DNA from: Discostella pseudostelligera | Taxonomy: Eukaryota; Bacillariophyta; Thalassiosirophyceae; Thalassiosirales; Thalassiosiraceae | Direction: 5' to 3' | NCBI GenBank assembly: GCA_036940085.1 | Contig: JALLBK010000254.1 | Coordinates: 1 to 54,748, forward strand | Length of the DNA: 54,748 nucleotides | Part shown: positions 35,607-44,640 of the stretch, in pieces | How positions within the stretch are numbered: position 1 is the first letter of the stretch | How the letters are laid out: the number at the start of each line of letters is the position of its first letter | Notes under the pieces: model-generated | Database searches by the model: none | What the model was told of the DNA's origin: nothing | The model's input: only the letters and a program-made list of their open reading frames with translations | Translations under genes and position numbers: made by a program

Positions 35607-36515
35607 ATGTTGTTCCATCGCCCCTCGTCGTCGTCGACGTCGACGTCCACGACTTTTGAGCTGGTGCTGGTATTGGTGCTGACTGTCTCCTTACTACTAC
35701 TGCTACTTGAGCCAACCTATCCAACACACGCATCCACCGCATCATCATCGTGTCTTTTCCACTTCAGTTTTGCTGCTGCTCTTTCTACAAACAATTATAT
35801 TTCCAGCAATCGCAAACAAACTAGCAGACTGAACAGCAACGCGCAAAAGACATACAACTATTTTGCCTATGGATCGAACATGCTATCCTCCACCATGAAA
35901 GATTTACGCAAATTAAATCCAATTTCATCCACTGCGGCAATATTACCAGGATATAAGTTACGATTTAATGTACCAGGAATTCCTGGAATTGAACCTAGTT
36001 GGGCATCTGTGGAATCTGTTCCATCGTCTGCTAGTATTCTATTGAGAAATGAAGACAATGACCAATTGCAGCAATCATCCATGGAGCTAGTGCATGGAGT
36101 AATGCACACACTCACCGCACAAGACTTTGCGACAGTATGTCGGACGGAGGGTGTGCCATTCTCGTACGTTTTGCAGAAATGTCGTGTGATTCCATACATT
36201 GCAGATGGAAAAGTTGCAGGACACTGCGAGTTGGAAAAGGTCCTATCAACAACATCGATAACAAAAATGAACAATGCCAACTGGGGAATGTCGGCATACA
36301 CCTTACTTGTAGGGCCAATGGCATTACGGAGTAGAGGTGAAGATATCCCGCCAAGTCGATCGTACATGAATGTACTGCTTCGCGGTGCCAAAGAATTTGC
36401 TTTGGATGAATCCTACCTTCGGAAATTGGAAGAGATTCCAGTCGGCAAGACGTGGTTTGGAGATGGATTGGCCGAGGGGATGCTTCGTCGTGCAGAAATG
36501 GTACGTCGACGGTGA
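35607..36515 (+). CDS. Gamma-glutamylcyclotransferase-like (GGCT/AIG2 fold) protein with signal peptide
   Basis: Single exon, 302 residues. The fold's signature YFAYGSNML is at about residues 86-94, followed by AILPGYKLRFNVPG and VHGVMHTLTAQDF, as in gamma-glutamylcyclotransferases that release 5-oxoproline from gamma-glutamyl compounds. The C-terminal RSYMNVLLRGAKEFALDESYLRKL fits the family. A very hydrophobic segment (LVLVLVLTVSLLLLLLE) begins around residue 20, followed by a Ser-rich stretch with FHFSFAAALS, so the protein enters the secretory route and may be plastid-directed. Catalytic activity is not certain because AIG2-fold proteins have several reactions. Confidence 0.8.
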   Translation: MLFHRPSSSSTSTSTTFELVLVLVLTVSLLLLLLEPTYPTHASTASSSCLFHFSFAAALSTNNYISSNRKQTSRLNSNAQKTYNYFAYGSNMLSSTMKDLRKLNPISSTAAILPGYKLRFNVPGIPGIEPSWASVESVPSSASILLRNEDNDQLQQSSMELVHGVMHTLTAQDFATVCRTEGVPFSYVLQKCRVIPYIADGKVAGHCELEKVLSTTSITKMNNANWGMSAYTLLVGPMALRSRGEDIPPSRSYMNVLLRGAKEFALDESYLRKLEEIPVGKTWFGDGLAEGMLRRAEMVRRR

Positions 36516-36835
36516 AGAACGGACTTTGAAATTGTCAGATATCATCATAGAATGTCGGTGAAATGTTTCTCTGCAATTATTAGTTACTCCTATTACAAAT
36601 TGTACAAAACTCACGCCATTGCGGTATCAAGCACTCGAAATATAAGGTAAAGAATGAATCATCGTTACTGGGCAATTGTTTATTAACTTCGATTACAACT
36701 CATCTTACAAAATTATCGCATTGCGGTGTCGACCACTAGAAACATAAAGTACATATACACTGCTGATTTATACAGCAAACACATTCACACACATCACATT
36801 ACACTGTCATGATTTTGTCCACTCCTCTTCTTCGC
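36516..36835. repeat. Convergent intergenic region with a diverged ~102-bp tandem duplication
   Basis: CATTGCGGTATCAAGCACTC (36617) and CATTGCGGTGTCGACCACTA (36719) are equivalent points of two copies; flanking CAATT..TTACAA..ATAAAG segments also align. The copies span about 36575-36765. No gene. Confidence 0.65.
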
Positions 36836-39769
36836 TCATGTCAAGCAACCATCGGCTCGTTTCAATTTCGCACCATTACTACTTCTTCGGAACAACTTCT
36901 CTAATCCAAACATGTGCTTCAATTCTCGCACGACGCCCTTATGCTTCTGTTCTCGACGGTGGTACTCCTCAGTGAAGGATCGACAGCTGCCAACATCCTC
37001 CTCGTCGTCGTCGTCATAATCGTCACGCGACTTGTTGAGTGGGAGGGTAGTGTGCGTGGTCCGGGAGGACTTCTCATCAGTGGCACCACCACTCGGAGTG
37101 CCAGGTTCACAAGAGGAGTGGCCAGTACCATTCAAACTTCGTGACGAACTACTAAATCGATGACCTGCTGCTGCGTTGAGATCCTTCAATCCACGGGGAG
37201 TTATGCTAACCTCGAGCTGGGCTATGGTTCCCAGTATGCACGAATTGCCGCCAATGGAGGGGTTAACGTTGAGTCCAGATCCGAGACTCATCGATCGATG
37301 AGTCAACAACGAAGGACGTTGATGTTGTTGATGCGATTGTCCCTCTGTTGGCGATCGCATCATCATGGGCTGACGATATCTCGAATTGGCAAGCAATGGA
37401 TCATCCTTGTAATGTCGGGGTGGGGTCGCAGCTGCACGTGGGGAGAGAATGGAGAAGGACGTTGCTTCTATCCCATCATTCCCACAGCCTTCTCCCTCTA
37501 ACAATGGATCGAATGTTTCCACGACAATGGCACGCTTGGGCATTCTCTTGCCGCTGGGTGGCCTGCCCGAGTAGGTCCCTCCACCTGGTGGTACGGGAGA
37601 CGATGACGATTGTATCGATGAAGAGTTATCGCCACCTTCAGTCGAGCACGACGACGTAATTGTTGGAGCGCCAAATACATCGTCGGAGCATCCAATAATC
37701 GATTGAGGCATACCTATCAAGCCGGAAAACGGATCGACGGGTTCGTCATAAGTAACGTCAATCAAATCCTCGTCCGGTTGCAGGGATGATTTCCCTGTAT
37801 TGTTTGGCCGCGTAACTTCAATTGGAATGTTTGAGTATCGTCGTCGCCTCTGTGTGACCCCAGCTCCCATTATTCGAGCAGGAGGAGTAGGACTGGTTGT
37901 CAACCACGAGTTTTGGATGCTAGCGTCAGTAGAGGCTCTCGCTACAAGCGACGGTTGGAGGCTGGTGGAGGTTGTTGTCACCCACAAGCTCTCAATGCCT
38001 CGGCTAGATGCTCGGTTACCATCGCTTGTGGTTCGACGATGTCGACGTGCACTTGCGAATGCCCTACCCTCGTCACCAGGCACGGGCGAATGATGACGAC
38101 GCGAGGACGAGCTCTGCGATTTTCCTGAGCCAGAAGCAGCACCGCCATGTGATCTCCGCTGGCTCCTCGTCGTTGATGATGAAGATGATCGCGAAGTTTG
38201 CGATGACGATGATGCTATTTTCCTAGAGAACGATGAAATCTTCTCCCGGTCGATGGCTTCTCCTAATGGTGATTGGTATATTGTCCTCCCCCTTCCCACT
38301 ACGGGTGGTCGAGGGCTGTGGGCCAATGGAAGGTGTTGCTGCGATTGTTGTTGTTGATTATCCAACTGTTCCCTCCCAACGATATGCTCCACAATTCCTC
38401 GTTTCGATCCATCCATGTACAATTGCTGCTCTAACGAATGATCAAACCCCTCGAGAGAGTGACGTGAATTATTGGATGTTGCTGCAGCATCAGTACTATC
38501 CGGCAACCGTAACGACCGGACGCGTTGAAGGACCTTCGGCTTGCGTAATAAAGCAGCTGCCATGGATGATACGCGGTTCGTCGAGGACGGTGAAGCATTG
38601 CGCACCGGTGATGCGTCTGCTGCGCATGTCAATCCTGCTGCCCCACCCGCCGATCTTGATCTCCTCCTAGCAAATTGATGCCGCCTATCCACAACAACTT
38701 CCTCCTGTTCATCTTTTATCGGAGCATGGGTCTTCTTCTCCTTCTTTTTATCCTCGTGATGAAATGATAACGCGTCCGTAAGTGAGGACACATCCGATGC
38801 TAAATCGTCAGTGTCATCGTAACAGCTCCCCTTCCTTTGTTCTAATGTCCCTCCCTCACGGCATTGCGGAGTGCTACGGAATGTCTGTGTGGTTTCGTTG
38901 CTCGGTTGAAAGGGCGTCATCGATGTCCTCCCCTCACCAACAAAATAATTCTCGGCGAACGATTCCGGAAAGTCGGACGACGAAGATGTCGTAGTACTCG
39001 TCATCTTCGATGGATCATGAATATCATCCAAGCTGTTGTTGTTGAAATCATCATAAATCGCCCGCGGCAGTGTCCTATTCGAAGCACTGGGGGTGCACCT
39101 ATTATCCTCCTCATACTGAGACATCATCATCATTGCATTCTTATTATTTTTCAATAACATTGACGAAGTATTGAACCATGGTACTGTTGCCGATGTATCT
39201 GTAGTATTGAGTCGTTCTCTCATTGGCGTGATAAGTCCTTGATTCATGTCATCTCCATTGACAACAACGACACCTATCCCAGCAATTCCATACGTGTGAT
39301 TGTTGGTGGTAGCATCTGGTATTGACGATGATGACAATTGAGGAGGATAGTTTGCAATGTCTAGACGGGTCCGGAAGGCAAGCGAGTCATCATCGTCGTC
39401 CTCGTCCTCGTCGTCGTCATCGTCATCGTCATCGTCATCATTATCAGCGTTCATATCAACATACTCCCCCGCACCGTTGTCAACAATACCAAGCCGATGA
39501 GACCGGAATGCAAGCGAAGATTCAATGGATGATGGAAAGGAGGAACTGTGCTGCATCGTAATTGGCAGATGATGAGGAGTAGTAGTAATTGCGGGTGATT
39601 GAAGTCTTACTTGCCGTTGGGGTTGGGAAGACCCGCCGCCACCTGCACCTTCACCAACTCTATCACAGCTGTTGCTACCGCTGCCACCAACACAGCGCGG
39701 GGGGCGCGTATTCTCTGCTGTCGTCGTCGTCGTCGCCGCCGTAGGCCGCGGCATTTTTGCTCCTACCAT
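36836..39769 (-). CDS. Large disordered protein, function unknown
   Basis: One open exon, 977 residues from the first ATG; the frame extends 13 codons further to a GTG. Composition is Ser/Thr/Asn/Gln/Arg-rich with an acidic run of about twenty Asp/Glu residues near the N terminus (39385-39445 region), encoded by a GAC/GAT microsatellite. The motif SLAFR(S/T) occurs on both sides of that run (SLAFRSHRLG and SLAFRTRLD). Two short segments look conserved rather than low-complexity: VVETFDPLLEGEG and the C-terminal charged helix EEYHRREQKHKGVVRELKHM followed by FGLEKLFRR. Many RRxS-type sites occur, so phosphorylation is plausible. I recognise no domain. The long uninterrupted frame supports a real gene. 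Confidence 0.7.
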   Translation of the reverse strand: MVGAKMPRPTAATTTTTAENTRPPRCVGGSGSNSCDRVGEGAGGGGSSQPQRQVRLQSPAITTTPHHLPITMQHSSSFPSSIESSLAFRSHRLGIVDNGAGEYVDMNADNDDDDDDDDDDEDEDDDDDSLAFRTRLDIANYPPQLSSSSIPDATTNNHTYGIAGIGVVVVNGDDMNQGLITPMRERLNTTDTSATVPWFNTSSMLLKNNKNAMMMMSQYEEDNRCTPSASNRTLPRAIYDDFNNNSLDDIHDPSKMTSTTTSSSSDFPESFAENYFVGEGRTSMTPFQPSNETTQTFRSTPQCREGGTLEQRKGSCYDDTDDLASDVSSLTDALSFHHEDKKKEKKTHAPIKDEQEEVVVDRRHQFARRRSRSAGGAAGLTCAADASPVRNASPSSTNRVSSMAAALLRKPKVLQRVRSLRLPDSTDAAATSNNSRHSLEGFDHSLEQQLYMDGSKRGIVEHIVGREQLDNQQQQSQQHLPLAHSPRPPVVGRGRTIYQSPLGEAIDREKISSFSRKIASSSSQTSRSSSSSTTRSQRRSHGGAASGSGKSQSSSSRRHHSPVPGDEGRAFASARRHRRTTSDGNRASSRGIESLWVTTTSTSLQPSLVARASTDASIQNSWLTTSPTPPARIMGAGVTQRRRRYSNIPIEVTRPNNTGKSSLQPDEDLIDVTYDEPVDPFSGLIGMPQSIIGCSDDVFGAPTITSSCSTEGGDNSSSIQSSSSPVPPGGGTYSGRPPSGKRMPKRAIVVETFDPLLEGEGCGNDGIEATSFSILSPRAAATPPRHYKDDPLLANSRYRQPMMMRSPTEGQSHQQHQRPSLLTHRSMSLGSGLNVNPSIGGNSCILGTIAQLEVSITPRGLKDLNAAAGHRFSSSSRSLNGTGHSSCEPGTPSGGATDEKSSRTTHTTLPLNKSRDDYDDDDEEDVGSCRSFTEEYHRREQKHKGVVRELKHMFGLEKLFRRSSNGAKLKRADGCLT

Positions 39770-40926
39770 CTCCGTTCCGTTCTCCGTGCCCACTCCACCT
39801 ACGACCACCTGCTACTGGCTGCTACCGCAGCTGATAAGCCGCGGAAGGGGAAGGTAGAAGTAGAAGTAGAAGATGGTATGGAATAATGGCACCACCACCA
39901 CCACCACCTCGCCAGATGGAAGTACGGATATGGCAGCGGCAGCCTTATTTTACCGGTGCATCATCGTGATCGTGTTCGCCGGCGGCGGTGTACTCAATGC
40001 ACTGTATCTATCGTTCGATGAAGGGCGGGGCTGATACTGAAGGCATTGATAACCACCAAGCTGAATGATGTGTCATGTTCACCGCGCCCCGCAGACATGT
40101 TCATCTCTTGTTGTCTTGTTGTTTGTTGGATGAGAAGATGATGAATGATGTGGCGGGACAGGAGGCGGAGGGAAATAAATCGAGAAGCGGGACCTTGCCA
40201 CCAAGAGAGCTGCCTTTCTCTTGAACCGAAATGTTTTGTCATAATAGGCGCTAAAGGGCAAAATTTCGGGAAGACCTCTCAATTCAAACTTCCTGCAATG
40301 AGACAGGAGGAGACAGGGCCCTACGGATTTCCCGCGCCACGTTGACTTGTACAGACTTTAAATTACCATTCGTACCGGCTACGTACGGGGAACATTTTTG
40401 GCGGGAGACCCACTTCCGGACACGACGGACAGGCTGACACGTGGAGCTTGGCAATTGGGCAAAGGGCAAAGGGCAAGCAAAGGCTGGCAAAGGGCTAAGC
40501 TGGGCAAAGAATACATGATGTGGAACGAAGCGACGTGTCATGAATAGTGTAAACGGAGGGACGATGTTCGATGAATTGGAATAGATAATGTTGTTGAGAT
40601 GTGGTGAGATTGCCTGCTTCTGTCCTCCAGTAATGTTCGAGCATCTAGTGTAATGCTATGTCTCACCAGTCGGATCGTCAGAAAGTGCATAGAGTAGTAC
40701 AGGCCACAACCCTCTGGTGTTGTGGATGATCGAACAACAGAGGAACAACTGGATAGAAAACATGACGGATTGGGTGGGGGTTATACAAGGTCATAATGGG
40801 TTGGTTGTTGACTAAGTTAAACTTAAAGAATGAAACATAATGATGCATTGACTTATTTCACGACGCCACAAAGTTAGTGTTCCTTTAATCTCGCAAGCGA
40901 AAACCAGAATGCTCTCAAGAACAAAT
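39770..40926. other. Intergenic, 1.16 kb
   Basis: Upstream of the disordered protein and downstream of the small plastid gene. It contains TTTCCCGCGCCA at 40328-40339 and TTTTTGGCGGGAGA at 40395-40408 (both E2F-like), TGGCGGGA at about 40151, and a GGGCAAA-rich simple repeat at 40457-40508. No gene is supported. Confidence 0.6.
40457..40508. repeat. GGGCAAA simple repeat
   Basis: Degenerate tandem copies of GGGCAAA/GGCAAAG over about 50 bp. Confidence 0.7.
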
Positions 40927-41400
40927 TTAGTTCTTGCATCCAGCGCAGCCGGGAACGTCACCAGCCTTAGGGTTAGCAGCACGCTCCTCGGCCTCGGCCT
41001 TCTCAGCCATCATGATAGCGAAACTAACATCTCCGCGGATAGGATCCTTGTAACGGGGCTAATGGATCCGAGAGATAAGCACGATGTAAGATTTGACATG
41101 TCACTCATCATTAAATGAAGAATAGTTTCCCATGAGTAATTAAACACATACCTCTCCGGGGTAGATACCAGAAGCATCGCAAGAGTTGCCCTTGTATGTC
41201 TCGAAGGGGTTGAAGTTTCTGGTAGAGCGGGGGGTGTTGGGGTCCCACTTGGTGTAAAGATCCTTCTTGGCGGTGTTGTCGAAAAGCTTCTCGTCGTATT
41301 CACCGTATTCGAAGTTGAGCTTGGTGGGCATGCGAGCGTTGTGGGCAGGCACGAAGGCGGAGGCAGATGCCACAAGGGCGACGGCGATGATTTTGGTCAA
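40927..41400 (-). CDS. Small plastid-targeted protein, function unknown (5' exon unresolved)
   Basis: Two exons are clear on the minus strand: 41400..41152 and 41058..40927 (93-bp GT-AG intron, phase 0), 126 residues. The first begins LTKIIAVALVASASAFVPAH, a signal peptide with a perfect diatom ASAF|VP plastid cleavage motif. The mature part reads NFEYGEYDEKLFDNTAKKDL, later NFNPFETYKGNSCDASG, then RYKDPIRGDVSFAIMMAEKA and a C-terminal PGCAGCKN with a CxxC pair. The first visible codon is TTG directly after a splice acceptor (CTCTTGACAG), with an in-frame stop just upstream, so the ATG lies in another exon that I could not place with a consistent phase. Size and targeting suggest a thylakoid- or photosystem-associated protein, but that is a guess. 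Confidence 0.75.
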
Positions 41401-42148
41401 CTGTCAAGAGAAAAAGTGATGAGGAAGCAGAATAAAGATTAGTAATCGATCGAGTAGAAGACTGAAAGATTGAGTTCAGGTAGGTAAGTCCATACAGCAG
41501 CGAGCGGCGTACGCAAGGTGCGCGCCCTTCGATGCTCGTTGGAGAACGGCCATCATCATTGTCCGACCGATGTCCGTTCCGTTGCTCGACAGCGACGACG
41601 ACGACAACGACGACATTGACGATGACGACGATAGCACTAACGCTCTCCTCGAGACGTGAAGATGAAGATCCAACCTGTAGAGAAGAACGATTACTAGAAC
41701 GAGCAAGGCAAGGAACAATTATTCTACTTGCCATGGTTGCAGATGAAACAAATTTATGAGGAGAGAGCGTCGCTCTCCTCGCCGCACAATCTTGACACCA
41801 CGCACTTCAAAGCATCGGGTCCGACGTCCGACGCAGAAGAAGGAGAGATGAACCAATCAAAATCGCGATCTTTCTGCCTGGCATCGCCTTGACCACCGCA
41901 CTTCACACGCATGTGAAAAAAAAGACGTGGAAGGTGGATCGAGGTGGATCGGCTGCGGAGAGAATGACGTACGTGATGTGTGTCTCCCGCCAAAACTACA
42001 GATGAAGATTCCAGATTTGGCGATACATCGCTGAAGATTGGATCTTCCGTCTTCCCGCCGCCCGCCCGCGACGATGACCTTCGTACTATCGGCACCATAA
42101 CCGCCATCCTTCCCTATATATCTACTACGAACCCCCAAACACAGCATC
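41401..42148. promoter_or_regulatory. Divergent promoter region: 5' exon(s) of the small plastid gene and MTN promoter
   Basis: Must contain the missing first exon of the small plastid gene (candidate ATGs near 41734 and 41549-41555, minus strand). Toward the nucleosidase gene it has CTCCCGCCAAAA (41984-41995), TTCCCGCC (42052-42059) and a TATATAT box at 42115-42121, about 30 bp before the ATG. Several open minus frames at 41754-42210 overlap these elements and look like chance. Confidence 0.5.
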
Positions 42149-43029
42149 ATGACCATCACCAACGTTGTCGTTGCCATCGCCATGGAGGCCGAGGCCAGCC
42201 CCTTCGTCAATCATCTAAATCTCCAACCAGATCTCTCCTTCTTCCCCTCCGAAACACCCTTCCGCGCCTTCCGGGGCAAGCACAACAATTGTCATCTCAC
42301 CGTCATTACCAATGGCAAAGATGAGGTCCATGGCACTGGCGTAGACAATGTTGGGACTGTCCCCGCCGCCACTGCGACCTTTTTGGCATTGCAAAAATTG
42401 AAGAATGGTGAGCCTGCCGATCTCCTTATTAATGCAGGCACCTGTGGTGGTTTTCAGGTATGTGATGTGATCGTTCATAATATGATGTGATGAAGTGTAC
42501 CATTTGATCTTTTGTGCATTTATGTATCACTTATTCAATCGTCCAATCGATAATAATTTACTGGGTCACTACTAAAAATAAATGACAGCGCAAGGGGGCT
42601 GCAATCGGCGACGTATTCTTAACAACTGCAGTGGCCAATCATGATCGACGCATTGCCATACCCTCCTTCACACCCTACGGAATCGGACGGATCGAATCCA
42701 CATCTGTTGAGAAATTGGCTGCCCATCTCGATGCAAAATTGGGTGTATGCACTACGGGAAATTCATTGGACTTTCACGAGATAGATTCCCATCACATGTT
42801 AGAGAATGACGCCTCGGTCAAAGATATGGAGGCGGCAGCGATTGCTTGGGCATCCGAAATTTGGAGCACTCCACACTTTGGCGTGAAGGTGGTTACTGAT
42901 ATAGTGGATGGGGCGAAACCATCCCATGAAGAGTTTATGGAGAATTTAGGAACGGCGGCTGAGAAATTACAGAGTACGTTACCGAAGGTGATTGATTATG
43001 TTTGTGATAAGAAGCATGATGAGTTGTAG
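42149..43029 (+). CDS. MTN: 5'-methylthioadenosine/S-adenosylhomocysteine nucleosidase
   Basis: Hydrolyses the adenine from MTA (and often SAH), the first step of methionine salvage after polyamine or related synthesis; cytosolic. Two exons, 42149..42457 and 42589..43029 (131-bp intron, phase 0), give 249 residues, the usual size for plant-like MTAN. Catalytic residues are visible: Glu15 in AIAMEAEASP, Glu184 in KDMEAAAIAW and Asp207 in VVTDIVDG. The ribose/base-binding NAGTCGGF is at the end of exon 1. No targeting peptide is seen. The start lies about 30 bp after a TATATAT box. Confidence 0.93.
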
Positions 43030-43504
43030 TGTCGAAAGTGGTGAAAATAGATGATAAGAGCAGTTGCTGTGGATACATTTCCAACTTCCGAATGGTAGAG
43101 TCCAACATTAGCTGTGGTTACGCCACAATATTTGCACTCTTGGTAGGGAATGTTGTCGACGATATGTTTGTGATAACATAATGAATGGTTAATTTACTAC
43201 GACGGACGTTGATGCCGCCATTACCCATCTATAGGGACGTCTTCATCTGCCAAGCATGAACCAAGCACCCCTCCAAACTTTATGTTGTCACGTTCCTCAT
43301 AAAAGCTGACAACACTCCATCTTTACTGTAGACTCATCGCCACATCTCGTGGCCGACATAAGCCAGATGTGTTTCACACCCATTTCCCGATAACCTTCTA
43401 CAATAATTGATTCTCATCATTGCGGATAGAGTAGTCCTCAAAATTTTCAATTCCAATCTATCAATGATACTCTCCCAACATCGTCTATCTCATGAGAACA
43501 CCCA
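43030..43504. other. Convergent intergenic region, 475 bp
   Basis: Between the nucleosidase and CPN10 stop codons. No gene, repeat or RNA recognised. Confidence 0.6.
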
Positions 43505-43828
43505 TCAATTAAATTTCCCCAAAATATCTTCCTCCCGATACAAGCTCATCTTCTCATCACCAATCTCAATTTCGGTACCTCCATACTTGGGCAACAATAC
43601 ATTATCCCCCGCCTTCAAATGAGGCGCATGCAATACGCCACTACTATCTCTCATTCCTGGCCCCACGGCCACTACCGTGCCCTCATTGGGATCTTTGGCA
43701 TTGTCAGTAGGAAGTATGATGCCGCCGGCGGTGGTTGTTTCTTTCATCGCCTTGCGGATGAGGATTCGATCGCCGAGTGGAGCGAGGGAACGGGAGAGTG
43801 GGCGGGTGGCGCGGGCGAAGGATAACAT
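43505..43828 (-). CDS. CPN10: Mitochondrial chaperonin 10 (GroES)
   Basis: Single exon, 107 residues, the co-chaperonin lid of the Cpn60 folding chamber. The fold is complete: LAPLGDRILIRK, the mobile loop ETTTAGGIILP (normally SKTAGGIxLP), GTVVAVGPG, KAGDNVLLPKYGGTEI and a C-terminal YREEDILGK. The start at MLSFARATRPLSRS gives a short, basic, acid-free pre-sequence of the mitochondrial type; the frame is open for about 47 more codons upstream but that extension is low-complexity and unlike the family. A single GroES domain (not the tandem plastid Cpn20) supports the mitochondrial form. Confidence 0.93.
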   Translation of the reverse strand: MLSFARATRPLSRSLAPLGDRILIRKAMKETTTAGGIILPTDNAKDPNEGTVVAVGPGMRDSSGVLHAPHLKAGDNVLLPKYGGTEIEIGDEKMSLYREEDILGKFN

Positions 43829-44640
43829 GGTTCTTTGGAGAGGTTGCGGGGGTAGCTTGCTTGGTTGATGCTTTGAATTGTTGGAAGAGAGTGGGACTGT
43901 GGATGGGTGAAGATTTTTTGTGCGGCTGTCCGTACGTGCGGTGGCAGATGAAGATTGTGGCGCCAACAAACCAGAAGAGTTTCGAAGATATCTTTTGTGT
44001 ACGGTAAATACGAGGTACTTCCAGCAGTAATTATGTAACTATCTCGTAGAAGTACATCCAAGAGCATTCAAGAGCCCTCCCTTCACCCTTCTCCCTTCTC
44101 CCTTCTCCCTTCTCGTTTTCTGCGTCATCTGTCCGCCAAAAGTGTGTGCACTGCCCTGCACTGCATGATACTGCATGCCCCCGACATAATAATATTTACT
44201 GAAACTCAAAACTTACTTATGAAGGAATATCTCTGAGTACCGTGACTATCTAGATAGAAGCCCTTCGCAGGCTGCATGGATGCAGAGGTAGGTGCGAGAA
44301 GGTGGTGGTGACCTCGGAAGACATAAAAAAATACAACATGAAACACATCATGAGGTCATACTCAAGATAGCTGTAGATAGCGAATGGTCTATGGCGTGTC
44401 TACGTCCCTTTGAATCCATCGCAGTATCGTGAGTCCGGAGTCCGAACATCAAGAAGTGGAGTCACCGCCCGTAGTGACTCCAGACGAGGATGTTGAAGAG
44501 ATTCCATCATGAAATTTTAGTCCACAAAGACATGAACGCAACTCCTACTTCGACATGATGTGCATCAGCGGCGACAACGACAACCAAGTTGATAGTTTTA
44601 GTTTATGTTCTACTGAACTAGTGATCATATTCGGGCTCTA
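43829..44640. other. Intergenic, 812 bp
   Basis: Divergent region between CPN10 (-) and the coiled-coil gene (+). It includes a CCCTTCT microsatellite (44076-44115). No gene or GGCGGGAA box seen. Confidence 0.6.
44076..44115. repeat. CCCTTCT heptamer microsatellite
   Basis: About five tandem copies of CCCTTCT/CCCTTCA, upstream of the CPN10 gene. Confidence 0.85.

Noticed and set aside
41300..41734. 144-codon minus frame as the 5' exon of the small plastid gene
   Set aside because: It runs through the clear splice acceptor at 41401 and reads the plastid exon in the wrong frame; possible internal donors gave no convincing in-phase join.
41754..42210. Two overlapping 117-codon minus frames upstream of the nucleosidase
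   Set aside because: They cover the TATA box and TTCCCGCC boxes of the MTN promoter and encode no recognisable protein.
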